A DNA stretch of 64,000 bases from Alphaproteobacteria bacterium (GCA_016124335.1 WGNX01000010.1:62001-126000); one strand, 5' to 3'. Numbered from the stretch's first letter, positions 28,354 to 36,926 are shown. Numbers and translations are program-made. The notes: generated by a model from the sequence alone, not told the origin.

Positions 28354-29289
28354 ATGACCGATCTTGCGAACAACCAGACGCACGCCAAGCCGCTATCCGA
28401 TGACCGGGTACCGCGCCAGTCCCCGCCGCCGACGCCGACGCATCCGGCATGGGTTCCGGCCTTGGGCTGGGTCACGCGCCGCTTCCACCCGAAGGGGACC
28501 GACCGGCTGGTACGCGCCCTGCATCCGCCGGGCAATGCGCGGCCGGTGCGCACCGTTCTCGACTACGACGACGGACTGCTGATCAACATCGACACCCACT
28601 CTTTTCTGGAGTGGTACATCTATTTCTACGGCGCCTTCCGCCCGAAGATCTCGCACATGCTGAACCGCATGCTGCGCGAAGGCCAGGTCGCCTTCGATAT
28701 CGGCTCGAATATCGGCATGCACGCGCTCGTGATGGCAAACCGGGTGGGCCGCACCGGCCGCGTGCACGTGTTCGAGCCCGACCCGCATCCGATGGGCCGT
28801 CTGGCGGCGAACCTGCATCTCAACGGTTTCGACAACGTGACGCTCAACCAGGCGGCCGTGTCGCAGCACACCGAAACGCGCCAGCTGTACCTGCATGACG
28901 AGACGATCGGGAATTTCGCGAACGCCTCGCTGCAGGAATCGAATGTCGGCCGCACGACGCGCTCGATCGACATGAAGGTGTGGAGCCTCGACGACTATGT
29001 CGACGCGAACCCGGTGCCGCGGCTCGACGTGATCAAGCTTCTCGCGCAGGGCGAGGAATGGAACGCGCTGCAGGGCGCGATGCGCACGATCCGTCGGTTC
29101 CGCCCGAAGATCTTCTTCCTGTGGGAGCCCGCCTACTGGGCCCGCCAGTCGCTGTGCCTGATGGATGCGGTACGCCTGTTCCGCGATCTCGGCTACGCCA
29201 CCTACCAGATCGAATTCGGCGCAAGGCGCCTGGTAACGGAAGAAATCCCGATGGGACAGGTCCTTCTCGCCGTGCCCGGCGAGGCCTGA
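28354..29289 (+). CDS. FkbM family methyltransferase
   Basis: A 311-residue protein starting MTDLANNQTHAKPLSDDR. It has AFDIGSNIGMHALVMANRVG (SAM motif I) and VHVFEPDPHPMGRLAANLHLNGFDNV. The usual FkbM KIDxxGxE segment reads IKLLAQGEEWNALQGA here, so the acidic residue of KID is lost while QGxE is kept, which may alter activity. The frame is open for more than 4 kb upstream, antisense to NAD-GDH, but that part has no protein-like features, so the ATG at 28354 is used. It precedes two GT-C membrane proteins and likely modifies the same glycan or glycolipid. Confidence 0.8.
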   Translation: MTDLANNQTHAKPLSDDRVPRQSPPPTPTHPAWVPALGWVTRRFHPKGTDRLVRALHPPGNARPVRTVLDYDDGLLINIDTHSFLEWYIYFYGAFRPKISHMLNRMLREGQVAFDIGSNIGMHALVMANRVGRTGRVHVFEPDPHPMGRLAANLHLNGFDNVTLNQAAVSQHTETRQLYLHDETIGNFANASLQESNVGRTTRSIDMKVWSLDDYVDANPVPRLDVIKLLAQGEEWNALQGAMRTIRRFRPKIFFLWEPAYWARQSLCLMDAVRLFRDLGYATYQIEFGARRLVTEEIPMGQVLLAVPGEA

Positions 29290-29296
29290 TCGCAAT

Positions 29297-29317
29297 GGGA
29301 CGCCGCCAAGGCGTCCC
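29297..29317 (+). other. perfect GC-rich hairpin between FkbM and GT-C genes
   Basis: GGGACGCC-GCCAA-GGCGTCCC gives an 8-bp perfect stem with a 5-base loop, 8 bases after the methyltransferase stop. No T-tract follows; instead the strong ribosome binding site of the leader ORF begins two bases later. It may act as an attenuator, an RNA-processing site or a partial terminator. Confidence 0.5.
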
Positions 29318-29330
29318 GAAGGAGGAACGC

Positions 29331-29366
29331 ATGCGAGCCACGGCAAGGGCCGGCGATGCTGCTTGA
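29331..29366 (+). CDS. 11-codon leader ORF overlapping the next gene start
   Basis: The ribosome binding site AAGGAGG (29319-29325) is placed 5 bases before an ATG at 29331 that opens a short frame, MRATARAGDAA, ending in TGA at 29364-29366. The ATG of the membrane transferase gene (29356) lies inside it in another frame, so translation of the leader would bring ribosomes over that start and couple the two. What is seen is the box, the spacing and the overlap; a regulatory role is inferred. Confidence 0.45.
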   Translation: MRATARAGDAA

Positions 29367-31041
29367 ATCGTCGCAACGGGCCGCGGCCCCGTCGGTGCGT
29401 CTTGCCGTCTATCTCCGGCTGGCCGCGATCCTCGCCGCGATCGTCATGGCGCTGCCGGCGTTGCGCGATGCCGCCGTCGTCCACGGCCCGCCGCTGACCG
29501 AGGACGGCTATTACGCGCTGACCGTCGCGCGCAACCTCGCGCACGGGCACGGCATGACGATCGACGGCACGACGCTGTCGAACGGGTTCCAGCCGCTTTT
29601 CACCGTGATCGAATCGCTCGCCTTCACGCTGGGCGGGGCAAGCGAGACGCTCGCGATCCGTTGGGTCTTCCTGTTCGCGTGGCTTTTCCATGTCGCCGGC
29701 GCGCTGATGTGCGCCGCGTTCGTGCGCGATCTCTGGCCGGCGCGGCACGGCACGGAGGAACGCGATTTGCGCGGACCGCTTGCCGCCATCTTCTATCTCG
29801 GCTCGCCGCTGCTGTTCGGGCACGCCTATAACGGGCTGGCGACGGGCTGCGTGCTGTTCTTCTACCTGACGACGTTGCGCCACCTGCAGACGGGCGGTGC
29901 CGAAACCGCGCGCGGACGGTTGCTGCTGGGCATGCTGATTGGCCTGCTCGTGCTTGCGCGCATCGATGCCGCCTTCTTCGCGGTATCGGTGGGGCTCTGG
30001 CTGCTGTGGACGAACCGGCAGGCCGGCATCGCAAGCGCCATTGCCCGGGCGGGCATCGTCGCCGTCGTGGCGCTCGCCGTGTCGGGCCCGTGGTGGGCCT
30101 ATAACCTCCTCGATTTCGGTTCGGTCCTGCCCACGAGCGGCGGCGCGTTGCAGGCGACGGGCCTTACGCCGCCGCGCGCGCACTATGCGCTTTGGGCCCT
30201 GCGCGCGGTCTTCATGCCCTGGCTGTTCTTCGGCCAGATGGACGACTATTTCGGCTACGCGACGTCGCTGCCTTACTATTGGGGTTTCGGTTACATCTCG
30301 GCCGCGAGCACGCTGCGGCTGGTGCTGATCGCGCTCCTCGGCTTCGCGCTGTGGCGCGCGATCCGGCGGCGCGCGTTCGATGATGATCTTGCCCGATTGC
30401 GCACGAGCGACATGCGCGATGCGCGCCGCGGGCTTGTGGCGCTGGGGCTGCTTGCGGCGGCGATGCTGCCGCTTGTCGTCTACTACGCGTTCTTTTTCGG
30501 CTCGTACTGGTTCTACTACCGATACTTCATGCCCGTCGCGATCCTGCCCTTCGTCGCGGCACCGCTGGTCGCGGCACGCCTGCAGTTCGCGACGCTTCGC
30601 GCATGCCGCTTCGCGGCGGCCGCCATCGTGGCGGCAGGTGCTCAGGCCATCCTGTGGCCGGTGCTGGCCTACCAGGGCTGGACCTTCAATCCGGGGGCCG
30701 TCTATTTCGATCAGGTGAAGCTCGTGGCGGCCAACGTGCCGCCATCGGAAACCGTCGCGGCCGGACAGTCGGGCACGCTGGGCTATTTCCGCGACCATGT
30801 CGTCAATACCGATGGCAAGGTCAATCTCGACGCGCTCCACTACAAGGGTCGCATCTGGGAGTACCTGCGCCTGCGCAAGATCAACTGGTACGTCGACTGG
30901 CCGTTCTACGTTAGCCGCCATATCGGCGTGCCGCTCGATGCGGCAACAGGCCTGCCGGTCGAAGCCGGCAATGGCTGGAAGCTCAAGGCGCAGCGCAACG
31001 GCTTCTACCTCTACCACTACGAGCCGCCGGCGCAGTCGTGA
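29356..31041 (+). CDS. GT-C fold membrane glycosyltransferase-like protein
   Basis: A 561-residue, about 10-12-helix membrane protein. The first periplasmic loop has LTEDGYYALTVARNLAHG followed by NGFQPLF, an acidic loop typical of GT-C enzymes (GT39/ArnT-like) that use polyprenyl-phosphate sugars. The C-terminal region carries a soluble stretch (GTLGYFRDHVVNTDGKVNL) resembling the domain in bacterial relatives. Sugar transfer at the periplasmic side is inferred. Its start overlaps a short leader ORF with a strong ribosome binding site, and its stop overlaps the next GTG. The exact substrate is unknown. Confidence 0.78.
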   Translation: MLLESSQRAAAPSVRLAVYLRLAAILAAIVMALPALRDAAVVHGPPLTEDGYYALTVARNLAHGHGMTIDGTTLSNGFQPLFTVIESLAFTLGGASETLAIRWVFLFAWLFHVAGALMCAAFVRDLWPARHGTEERDLRGPLAAIFYLGSPLLFGHAYNGLATGCVLFFYLTTLRHLQTGGAETARGRLLLGMLIGLLVLARIDAAFFAVSVGLWLLWTNRQAGIASAIARAGIVAVVALAVSGPWWAYNLLDFGSVLPTSGGALQATGLTPPRAHYALWALRAVFMPWLFFGQMDDYFGYATSLPYYWGFGYISAASTLRLVLIALLGFALWRAIRRRAFDDDLARLRTSDMRDARRGLVALGLLAAAMLPLVVYYAFFFGSYWFYYRYFMPVAILPFVAAPLVAARLQFATLRACRFAAAAIVAAGAQAILWPVLAYQGWTFNPGAVYFDQVKLVAANVPPSETVAAGQSGTLGYFRDHVVNTDGKVNLDALHYKGRIWEYLRLRKINWYVDWPFYVSRHIGVPLDAATGLPVEAGNGWKLKAQRNGFYLYHYEPPAQS

Positions 31042-32696
31042 GCAAACTTGCCTGGCGGCGGACGGCCGCGCTGCTGTTCGCGGTTGCGGCACTCGTGGTC
31101 TTCGCCGTGTTCCGTGACTACGGCGTCACGTGGGACGAACATTTCCACGACACCTACGGCAAGGCGGTCCTGCGCCATTTCGAGACCGGCTTTTCCGATC
31201 CCGGCGCGCTGACCTATTTCAATTTGTGGCTCTATGGCGCGGCGTTCGACGTGACGACGGCGCTCGCCAAGCGGATCCTGCCATTCGCCGATTACGACAC
31301 GCAGCATCTGATGATCGCGATGGCCGGCCTTGCGGGGGCTGCGGCGGCGATGCGCATGGGCGCGCTTGTCGGCGGCCCGCGCGCGGGCGTTCTGTCCGCG
31401 CTGCTGCTGCTCGTCCTGCCGTCGTGGTGGGGCCACATGTTCATCAACCCCAAGGACATCCCGTTCGCGTCGGCGATGGCATGGGCGCTCTACTGGTCGA
31501 TGCGCGCGGCGAGCGAAGCGCCCGCCGTGCGGCGTTCGACCTTCGTTTGGCTGGGCCTGTCGCTGGGCGTCTCGCTCGGCATCCGCGTCGCGGGTGCCTA
31601 TGCGTTCGTCTTTCCGGCCTTCGTGTTCGGCTGGGAACGGCTGCACCGCGTGCGCGACGAGGGTGCCGCCGGGCTGATGCGCGGGCTGTGGCCGGCCTTT
31701 CGCCCCTATATCGGCGCCGCCGCAATTGCCTATGCCACGATGCTCGTCTTCTGGCCGTGGGCCTTGCGCGATCCGCTGCATCGGCCGTTCGAGGCGATCG
31801 CCACATTCGCGGCAAGCCCGTGGGACATCCGCGTGATGTTCGAGGGCCACCTCGTCAGCTCGATGGATCTGCCGCGCCAGTACCTGCTCGTCTATCTGGG
31901 CACGAAGCTGCCGCTGGCGATGCTGGCCGCACTCGCCGCGTCGGCGTTCTTCGCGCTGCGCGCGTTGCGCGCTGGCGGGCCGTTCAGCATGCGCACGCAG
32001 TCGCTGCTGCTGGCCTTCGCCATCCTGCTGCCGCTGACGACATTCCCGATCCTGCGGCCGATCACCTATGACGGCATCCGCCATTTCCTGTTCGTGCTGC
32101 CGCCGCTGGCCGTGGCCGCCGCACTGGGCATCGCGGGCGCGCTCGATGCGATGGCGAACGCGGCGCGGCCGGCGCGGCTCGCATTTTCAGCCGTGCTCGT
32201 CGGCGCGCTGGCGGCACATATCGGTGCGCTCGCCGCGATCCATCCCTACCAGTACGCGTTCTACAACGCGCTGGTGGGCGGCCCCGGCGGGGCGGCCGGC
32301 CGGTTCGAGACCGATTATTGGGGCTCGGCCTATCGCGAAGCCGCGACGGCGCTCGATGCCTATGTCGCAAAGGAAGGCGGCGGGCGCGCCTACACGGTCT
32401 TCGTGTGCTCGGAAGGTTCGTCCGCCGCACCCTTCCTGACGCCGCCGTTGCGGCTGGCGAAGGATGACGTGGCGGCCGACTTCTATCTATCGACCACGCG
32501 GCTCGGCTGCGACCGGGAATACGACGGCAAGCCGATCATCGAGATCGGGCGCGACGGCGCGGTCTTCGCGCTGGTGAAGGATCGCCGCGCGCTGTCAGGC
32601 GCGGCACGGGCCCATCGGCCAGTCACCGGTGCACTGGTCGCACCGCGTCATCCGGGGCTGCGCAGGGACGGCACGCCCGACCCGACGCTCGACTGA
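31038..32696 (+). CDS. GT-C fold membrane glycosyltransferase-like protein
   Basis: A 552-residue membrane protein. DYGVTWDEHFHDTYGKAVL follows the first helix and supplies the acidic WDE loop of GT39-like enzymes; FINPKDIPFASAMAW and PITYDGIRHFLFVLPPLAV are typical later loops. It starts with a GTG overlapping the previous stop (GTGA), so the pair is co-translated. The soluble tail after the last helix has YTVFVCSEGSS and is of unknown role. Likely partner of the preceding protein in modifying a lipid-linked or surface glycan at the periplasmic face. Confidence 0.78.
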   Translation: MSKLAWRRTAALLFAVAALVVFAVFRDYGVTWDEHFHDTYGKAVLRHFETGFSDPGALTYFNLWLYGAAFDVTTALAKRILPFADYDTQHLMIAMAGLAGAAAAMRMGALVGGPRAGVLSALLLLVLPSWWGHMFINPKDIPFASAMAWALYWSMRAASEAPAVRRSTFVWLGLSLGVSLGIRVAGAYAFVFPAFVFGWERLHRVRDEGAAGLMRGLWPAFRPYIGAAAIAYATMLVFWPWALRDPLHRPFEAIATFAASPWDIRVMFEGHLVSSMDLPRQYLLVYLGTKLPLAMLAALAASAFFALRALRAGGPFSMRTQSLLLAFAILLPLTTFPILRPITYDGIRHFLFVLPPLAVAAALGIAGALDAMANAARPARLAFSAVLVGALAAHIGALAAIHPYQYAFYNALVGGPGGAAGRFETDYWGSAYREAATALDAYVAKEGGGRAYTVFVCSEGSSAAPFLTPPLRLAKDDVAADFYLSTTRLGCDREYDGKPIIEIGRDGAVFALVKDRRALSGAARAHRPVTGALVAPRHPGLRRDGTPDPTLD

Positions 32697-32727
32697 CCGA
32701 AATTGAAGGAAAGCGTTCCGCGGCGAC

Positions 32728-32802
32728 TGGAGCGGGAAAAGGGATTCGAACCCTCGACCCTCACGTTGGCAACGTGATGCTCTACCCCTGAGCTATTCCC
32801 GC
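32728..32802 (-). tRNA. tRNA-Gly (GCC anticodon), CCA encoded
   Basis: Read leftward, a 75-base cloverleaf starts GCGGGAATAGCTCAG and ends TTCCCGCTCCA. The acceptor stem GCGGGAA/TTCCCGC pairs fully. The anticodon stem CACGT/ACGTG encloses TTGCCAA, giving the anticodon GCC (glycine), and GGTTCGAATCC is the T arm. The 3' CCA is encoded. It lies between the end of the second surface cassette and the divergent CnoX gene. Confidence 0.97.
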
Positions 32803-32982
32803 CCAGTCGCCCGCGGCGAAACGCGGCCGGGATAATAGGGATCATGGCCCCGATTGCAAGACCTAAAACGGTCATTTCCGGGCTGCGGCAAGGCGCCCCG
32901 GGGGCTTGTGCCCGAGCCCGAAAAACGCCATTTTCCCCGCAAGTTCACCGATCATACGACATCCGGACTCAGGGCAGCGAAA

Positions 32983-33900
32983 ATGGATCAGCTCATCGGG
33001 GCCGCGAAGGCCAACGGCGCGGGTGCGGCCGACCTCATCAAGGACTCGACCGACGAGGCTTTCGAGCAGGACGTGCTGCTCGCTTCGGCGAAGACGCCCG
33101 TCATCGTCGATTTCTGGGCGCCGTGGTGCGGGCCGTGCAAGCAGCTCGGGCCGCTCATCGAGAAGGTCGTCAAGGAAGCCGCCGGTGCGGTGAAGCTCGT
33201 CAAGATCAACATCGACGAGCATCCCTATTTCGCCCAGCAGCTGCGCGTGCAGTCGATCCCCGCCGTATTCGCCTTCAAGGGCGGCCGGCCGGTCGACGCG
33301 TTCCTGGGCGCGTTGCCGGAAAGCGAGATCCGCAAGTTCGTGAAGAAGCTGGGCGGTGCCGCCGCCGGCCCCTCGCCGATCGAACAGGCGCTGGAGCAGG
33401 CCGCAGCAGCGCTCGCGGCCGGCGACCACGCGGCCGCCGCCGGCGTCTACGAACAGATCCTCAAGCACGAGCCCGGCCACGCGAAGGCGATCGCGGGGCT
33501 TGCCAAGGCCTATATCGCGGCGGGTTCGCTCGACCAGGCGGCGGGCGTGCTCGACAGTGCGCCGGCCGAGGCCAAGAAGGATGCCGACGTCGCGGCGGCG
33601 GCCACCGCACTCGACGTGGCGCGCCAGGCGGCCACCGCCGGCGACGTGGCGCCGCTGCTCGAGAAGGTCGCGCACAACCCGGCCGACCATCAGGCGCGGC
33701 TCGATCTGGCGCTGGCGCTGTTCGCCGGCGGCCAGCCCGAAGCCGCGATCGACCAGATGCTGGAAAGCTACAGGCTCGACCGCAAGTGGAACGACGGGGC
33801 CGCGCGCGCGCAGCTCGTGAAGTTCTTCGAGGCGCTGGGCAACACGCATCCGGCAACCGTGCAGGGAAGGCGCCGCCTTTCCTCGCTGATGTTCGCCTGA
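32983..33900 (+). CDS. cnoX: CnoX-like thioredoxin-TPR co-chaperone
   Basis: A 305-residue protein. Residues 25-120 form a thioredoxin domain with the active site WAPWCGPCKQL (Cys49, Cys52). The rest is an alpha-helical TPR-like region (AAGVYEQILKHEPGHAKA, AIAGLAKAYIAAGSLDQAA) ending LSSLMFA. This layout matches CnoX (YbbN), a holdase that hands clients to GroEL and DnaK; here the CxxC is intact, as reported for alphaproteobacterial CnoX, unlike the E. coli protein. The ATG at 32983 lies just before the domain. It heads a run of five small housekeeping genes. Confidence 0.88.
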   Translation: MDQLIGAAKANGAGAADLIKDSTDEAFEQDVLLASAKTPVIVDFWAPWCGPCKQLGPLIEKVVKEAAGAVKLVKINIDEHPYFAQQLRVQSIPAVFAFKGGRPVDAFLGALPESEIRKFVKKLGGAAAGPSPIEQALEQAAAALAAGDHAAAAGVYEQILKHEPGHAKAIAGLAKAYIAAGSLDQAAGVLDSAPAEAKKDADVAAAATALDVARQAATAGDVAPLLEKVAHNPADHQARLDLALALFAGGQPEAAIDQMLESYRLDRKWNDGAARAQLVKFFEALGNTHPATVQGRRRLSSLMFA

Positions 33901-33919
33901 GGCCGGAAGGGGGTCGCCG

Positions 33920-34588
33920 ATGCCGACGACCGCCGGACGCCTGACCATCGCCGACATGCCGGCGGCCCTGCCGGTGTTCCCGCTTCCCGGCGTGCTGCTG
34001 CTGCCGCGCGGCCGGCTGCCGCTCAACATCTTCGAGCCGCGCTATCTGGCGATGGTCGAAGACGCGCTGGCGCGGCCCGACAAGCTGATCGGCATGATCC
34101 AGCCGACCGAGAAGGAACGCAAAGGCAAGGCCCAGCCGCTCTACCCGGTGGGTTGTGCGGGCCGGATCACGAGCTGGTCGGAAACCGAGGACGGCCGCTT
34201 CCTCATCCAGCTCACGGGGATCGCGCGCTTCGACATCGGCGCGGAAATCCCCTCCACGCGCGGCTACCGGATGTTCGATCCCGATTTCGGCCGCTTCGCC
34301 GACGATTTCGGGGAACCGCCGCCCGGCGGGTTCGACCGCGTGCGCCTGCTCGCCGCGCTGAAGGCCTTCTTCTCCGCCGAAGGACTCCAGGGCGACTGGG
34401 ATTCGATCGAGCAGGCGCCCGACGAACGGATCGTCAACACGCTTGCCATGCTGTGCCCCTTCTCGCCGGAAGAGAAGCAGGGCCTGCTCGAATGCGCTAC
34501 GCTGGCCGAACGCGCCAAGGCGATGACCGGCTTCTGCGAGGCGCGCACCGCGGGCGGCACGCCGCCGGCCGATGCGCCGCGGCACTGA
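33920..34588 (+). CDS. LON substrate-binding domain protein
   Basis: A 222-residue protein consisting of one Lon N-terminal (substrate-binding) domain: LPVFPLPGVLLLPRGRLPLN, IFEPRYLAMVEDALA, then GCAGRITSWSETEDGRFLIQ with the beta-rich GxxRF pattern. It lacks the AAA and protease parts of Lon. Such stand-alone domains are common in alphaproteobacteria next to thioredoxin-TPR and Trm112 genes; a role in protein quality control is presumed. It starts 19 bp after CnoX. Confidence 0.9.
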   Translation: MPTTAGRLTIADMPAALPVFPLPGVLLLPRGRLPLNIFEPRYLAMVEDALARPDKLIGMIQPTEKERKGKAQPLYPVGCAGRITSWSETEDGRFLIQLTGIARFDIGAEIPSTRGYRMFDPDFGRFADDFGEPPPGGFDRVRLLAALKAFFSAEGLQGDWDSIEQAPDERIVNTLAMLCPFSPEEKQGLLECATLAERAKAMTGFCEARTAGGTPPADAPRH

Positions 34589-34610
34589 ACGACAGGAAGG
34601 AGTGTAACCG

Positions 34611-34823
34611 ATGGCCGAGGCCGACACCGCGCAGGGAACCGGGGGCGTCGATCCGCGCCTGCTCGAGATCCTCGTCTGCCCGCTCACCAAGGGGCCGCTG
34701 CGCTATGACGCGGCCAATGCCGAGCTTGTCAGCGAACAGGCCGGGCTCGCCTTCCCGATCCGCGACGGCATCCCGATCATGCTGGTGGACGAAGCGCGCC
34801 GGCTGGACGACACGCCGCGATGA
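34611..34823 (+). CDS. Trm112-family small protein
   Basis: A 70-residue protein with [20 protein letters not shown] and [20 protein letters not shown], the conserved body of the bacterial Trm112/YcaR family. Only the first cysteine (VCPLTKG) of the zinc-ribbon set is kept. In eukaryotes the relatives activate methyltransferases; in bacteria the role is not settled. A GGAAGG-like box precedes the ATG, and the next gene overlaps its stop by 4 bp. Confidence 0.92.
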   Translation: MAEADTAQGTGGVDPRLLEILVCPLTKGPLRYDAANAELVSEQAGLAFPIRDGIPIMLVDEARRLDDTPR

Positions 34824-35206
34824 GCTTCGCCGTCCGGCACCGCCCGGTCGAGATCCGGCTGAAGAAGGCGGAAAAGCTTCTCGAGATCGATTTCGACGAC
34901 GGCGCGAAGTTCGCGCTGCCGGCCGAACTGCTACGCGTGGAAAGCCCGTCGGCCGAGGTGATGGGCCACGGCCCCGGGCAGAAGCAGATCGTCGCCGGCC
35001 GCGCCGAGGTGGGCATCCTCGATGTCGAGGCGGTGGGCAACTATGCCGTGCGCCTCAAGTTCGACGACCTGCACGACACCGGTCTCTATTCGTGGGACTA
35101 CCTCTACGAACTGGGCACCGGCAAGGACCGCATCTGGGCGGAATATCTCGCCGCGCTGGAACGCATGGGCCTGTCGCGCGATCCGCGCGCCGCGAGGAAG
35201 GCATGA
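34820..35206 (+). CDS. DUF971 domain protein
   Basis: A 128-residue protein with a DUF971 (gamma-butyrobetaine hydroxylase N-terminal-like) fold: [55 protein letters not shown] and WDYLYELG. Members are linked by genome context to Fe-S cluster or ParA-like functions, without a firm activity. It is co-translated with Trm112 and the GNAT gene (ATGA overlaps at both ends). Confidence 0.9.
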   Translation: MSFAVRHRPVEIRLKKAEKLLEIDFDDGAKFALPAELLRVESPSAEVMGHGPGQKQIVAGRAEVGILDVEAVGNYAVRLKFDDLHDTGLYSWDYLYELGTGKDRIWAEYLAALERMGLSRDPRAARKA

Positions 35207-35655
35207 GCAAGGTCACCGTTTCCCGCGCCGGGCTTGGCGAACTTGACGAGCTTGTCCCGCTGTTCGACGGCTACCGCGTCTTCTACCAGCAGCCGTCCGA
35301 CCCGGCGCTGGCGCGCAGCTATCTCGAAAAGCGGCTGGGGGCCGGCGAATATTTCGGCTTCCTCGCGCGTGATGGCGCCGGCAAGGCCATCGGCTTCGCG
35401 ATGTGCACGGCCACCTACACGTCGGTCGGCCTCAAGCGCGCCCTGCTGCTCAACGACATCTTCGTCGATCCTTCCGTTCGCCGCTCGGGCGCCGGGGCGG
35501 CACTGATGGCGGCCGTGGAGGAATTCGCGCGCGAGACGGGGATCGGCCGGCTCTATCTTTTCACCGCGCGCACGAACCTGACCGCGCAGAGTGTCTACAA
35601 GCGTGCCGGCTGGGCCGAAGACACGACCTTCCTGCGCTTCATGAAAACGTTCTGA
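35203..35655 (+). CDS. GNAT family N-acetyltransferase
   Basis: A 150-residue single-domain acetyltransferase. The acetyl-CoA binding motif A reads VDPSVRRSGAGAALMAAVE, with the RxxGxGAA loop; LYLFTARTNLTAQSVYKRAGW is motif B. It begins [18 protein letters not shown] from an ATG overlapping the DUF971 stop. The acceptor substrate, a small amine or protein N-terminus, cannot be told from the sequence. It is the last gene of the housekeeping run. Confidence 0.88.
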   Translation: MSKVTVSRAGLGELDELVPLFDGYRVFYQQPSDPALARSYLEKRLGAGEYFGFLARDGAGKAIGFAMCTATYTSVGLKRALLLNDIFVDPSVRRSGAGAALMAAVEEFARETGIGRLYLFTARTNLTAQSVYKRAGWAEDTTFLRFMKTF

Positions 35656-35960
35656 AGCGCGACAACAGGCGACGTAACCTGTTTAAGCCGTTGATCGGAC
35701 AGGCAGGTAACCTGTCGCCGATATTCGCGCGTCGCGTCGGCAATCCGCCCGGTCGCATCGCCGTTTCAATTGCTTGAAACACGCGACGGCGGCCGGCCGG
35801 TAACCTTCCTTATTCACCTGTCAAACAGCACACGGTCGTCGCGCCCGACCGATAATGTGATTATAGGCTGCGCAAGGAATATATGCAATTTAAAGTACAT
35901 AAGTAGCGTGTCTCTTCCGTACGGCGGAGGCTTGACCTGGGCATCCGCCGCCGCTTTCCT
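35656..35960. promoter_or_regulatory. 305-bp gene-free stretch with three inverted repeats
   Basis: The left part has two related hairpins: AACAGG-N8-CCTGTT (35664-35683) and GACAGG-N7-CCTGTC (35698-35716), each enclosing GTAA just before CCTGT. A third GGTAACC copy without the partner arm is at 35799. GTTTCAA-TTGC-TTGAAAC (35763-35780) is a perfect 7-bp stem. From about 35855 to 35930 the DNA is AT-rich (for example AATATATGCAATTTAAAGTAC) and looks like a promoter for the secreted protein that follows. No coding frame is convincing. Confidence 0.5.
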
Positions 35961-35966
35961 GTGGTT

Positions 35967-36515
35967 GTGATCCGCCAACTCGCATTCGTGCTGTTTCTTG
36001 CCTTTCCGGCCGGCGCCCAGACGCGCGATCCGGACCTTCCGCCGGTCGATCCGCCGGGACACTGGCGGCTGATGACGCTCGACGACGCCACGTCAGACAG
36101 CAAGTGCGTAGGCAGGTTCGAAACGCCGCTCTGCGCAGTCGAGACGACGATCGCGTGCTTTGCGCGCGGAAAAAATGATCTCTGCTCGCAAGCAAGACTG
36201 ACCGGAAGCGCCGACCGGCTCACGAGCGGCAACATCGGATATCGAACCGGCGAACGCTATCGTGTCGTCCGCGTTGAACGACTGACGGGAGACTCGATCC
36301 TCGATATTCCCCGCGAAATCGGCCGTTTGCAGGCGGGGGATATCCGGATCGACATAATCAGCGGCGGCTGCTTCCGGACGGATAGCGGTCGCCGCTACTG
36401 CTCGCGCCCCTTTTCGGATCCGAACATCTATACGGTCCGGAAAACGCCAGCCGGCTGGAAGATCGTCGATTGGGGCATGCCCGACATCCGCTGGCCCGGT
36501 CGAAAGATACCGTAG
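35967..36515 (+). CDS. secreted six-cysteine protein of unknown function
   Basis: About 182 residues from a GTG at 35967 (a GTG two codons earlier is also possible). The opening MIRQLAFVLFLAFPAGAQ is a Sec signal peptide, probably cut after AGA or GAQ. The mature part has six cysteines (KCVG, LCAV, ACFA, LCSQ, GCFR, YCSR), enough for three disulfides, and ends KTPAGWKIVDWGMPDIRW. I do not recognise the family. It is convergent with, and directly abuts, the three-gene leftward peptidoglycan-related set, so an immunity or wall-associated role is only a context guess. Confidence 0.55.
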   Translation: MIRQLAFVLFLAFPAGAQTRDPDLPPVDPPGHWRLMTLDDATSDSKCVGRFETPLCAVETTIACFARGKNDLCSQARLTGSADRLTSGNIGYRTGERYRVVRVERLTGDSILDIPREIGRLQAGDIRIDIISGGCFRTDSGRRYCSRPFSDPNIYTVRKTPAGWKIVDWGMPDIRWPGRKIP

Positions 36516-36926
36516 TCATCGCCTGCGGAATTGACCGAAGCGTGGCTTTTCACGCTCGAAGCCGCCCGTTTCCCTGCGATCAGCAAGCCCATCGAGGAAG
36601 ATGCGCGTCCGCTCATCCGACCCGGCTATGTCCTTAAGCGCGTCGAGCGTGCGCGATCCGAATGCGTTGTCTTTCGCGATATCGGCACCCGAAGCGTTCG
36701 CCGCGTCCTGAACCATCTCGGTCCCCTTGCCGGGCCCGCTGCGGAACAACGTGTCGGCGACGGCGGATGCCACATCGGGATTGCCGATGCGGTCGAGCGC
36801 CGCGGCTCCGCCGATCTTCGAAAAGGCCTGATCGAAGTAGTGCCGGTAGGCAGGCTTGATGTCCTTCTGTTTCAGGTCGCCGGCGACTACATATCTGGTT
36901 CGTGAACGCACCAGCGGCGTATCCAA
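36516..36926 (-). CDS. small protein resembling the C-terminal half of GH108 (PG-binding-3 like)
   Basis: A 136-residue protein. KPAYRHYFDQAFSKIG, NPDVASAVADTLFRSG and EMVQDAANASGADIAKDNAF, then GSRTLDALKDI, match the second half of glycosyl hydrolase 108 muramidases (YW...vA..lfD..vn.G...LQ.aln, DG..G..T..al). The catalytic glutamate part (EGG...) is missing and no frameshifted remnant of it is seen upstream, where a different gene lies. It could be a binding-only domain or a decayed lysozyme. The start overlaps the upstream gene by 40 bp; a GTG at 36911 is an alternative. No signal peptide is visible. Confidence 0.5.
   Translation of the reverse strand: MDTPLVRSRTRYVVAGDLKQKDIKPAYRHYFDQAFSKIGGAAALDRIGNPDVASAVADTLFRSGPGKGTEMVQDAANASGADIAKDNAFGSRTLDALKDIAGSDERTRIFLDGLADRRETGGFEREKPRFGQFRRR

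Noticed and set aside
28393-31092. 899-codon frame on the minus strand opposite the FkbM and GT-C genes
   Set aside because: Composition is typical of antisense high-GC frames (Arg/Gln/Asp-rich) and the opposite strand encodes recognisable membrane proteins and a methyltransferase.
35763-35780. CRISPR repeat or transposon end suggested by GTTTCAA-TTGC-TTGAAAC
   Set aside because: It occurs once only in the spacer, with no regular copies and no transposase or cas gene nearby.
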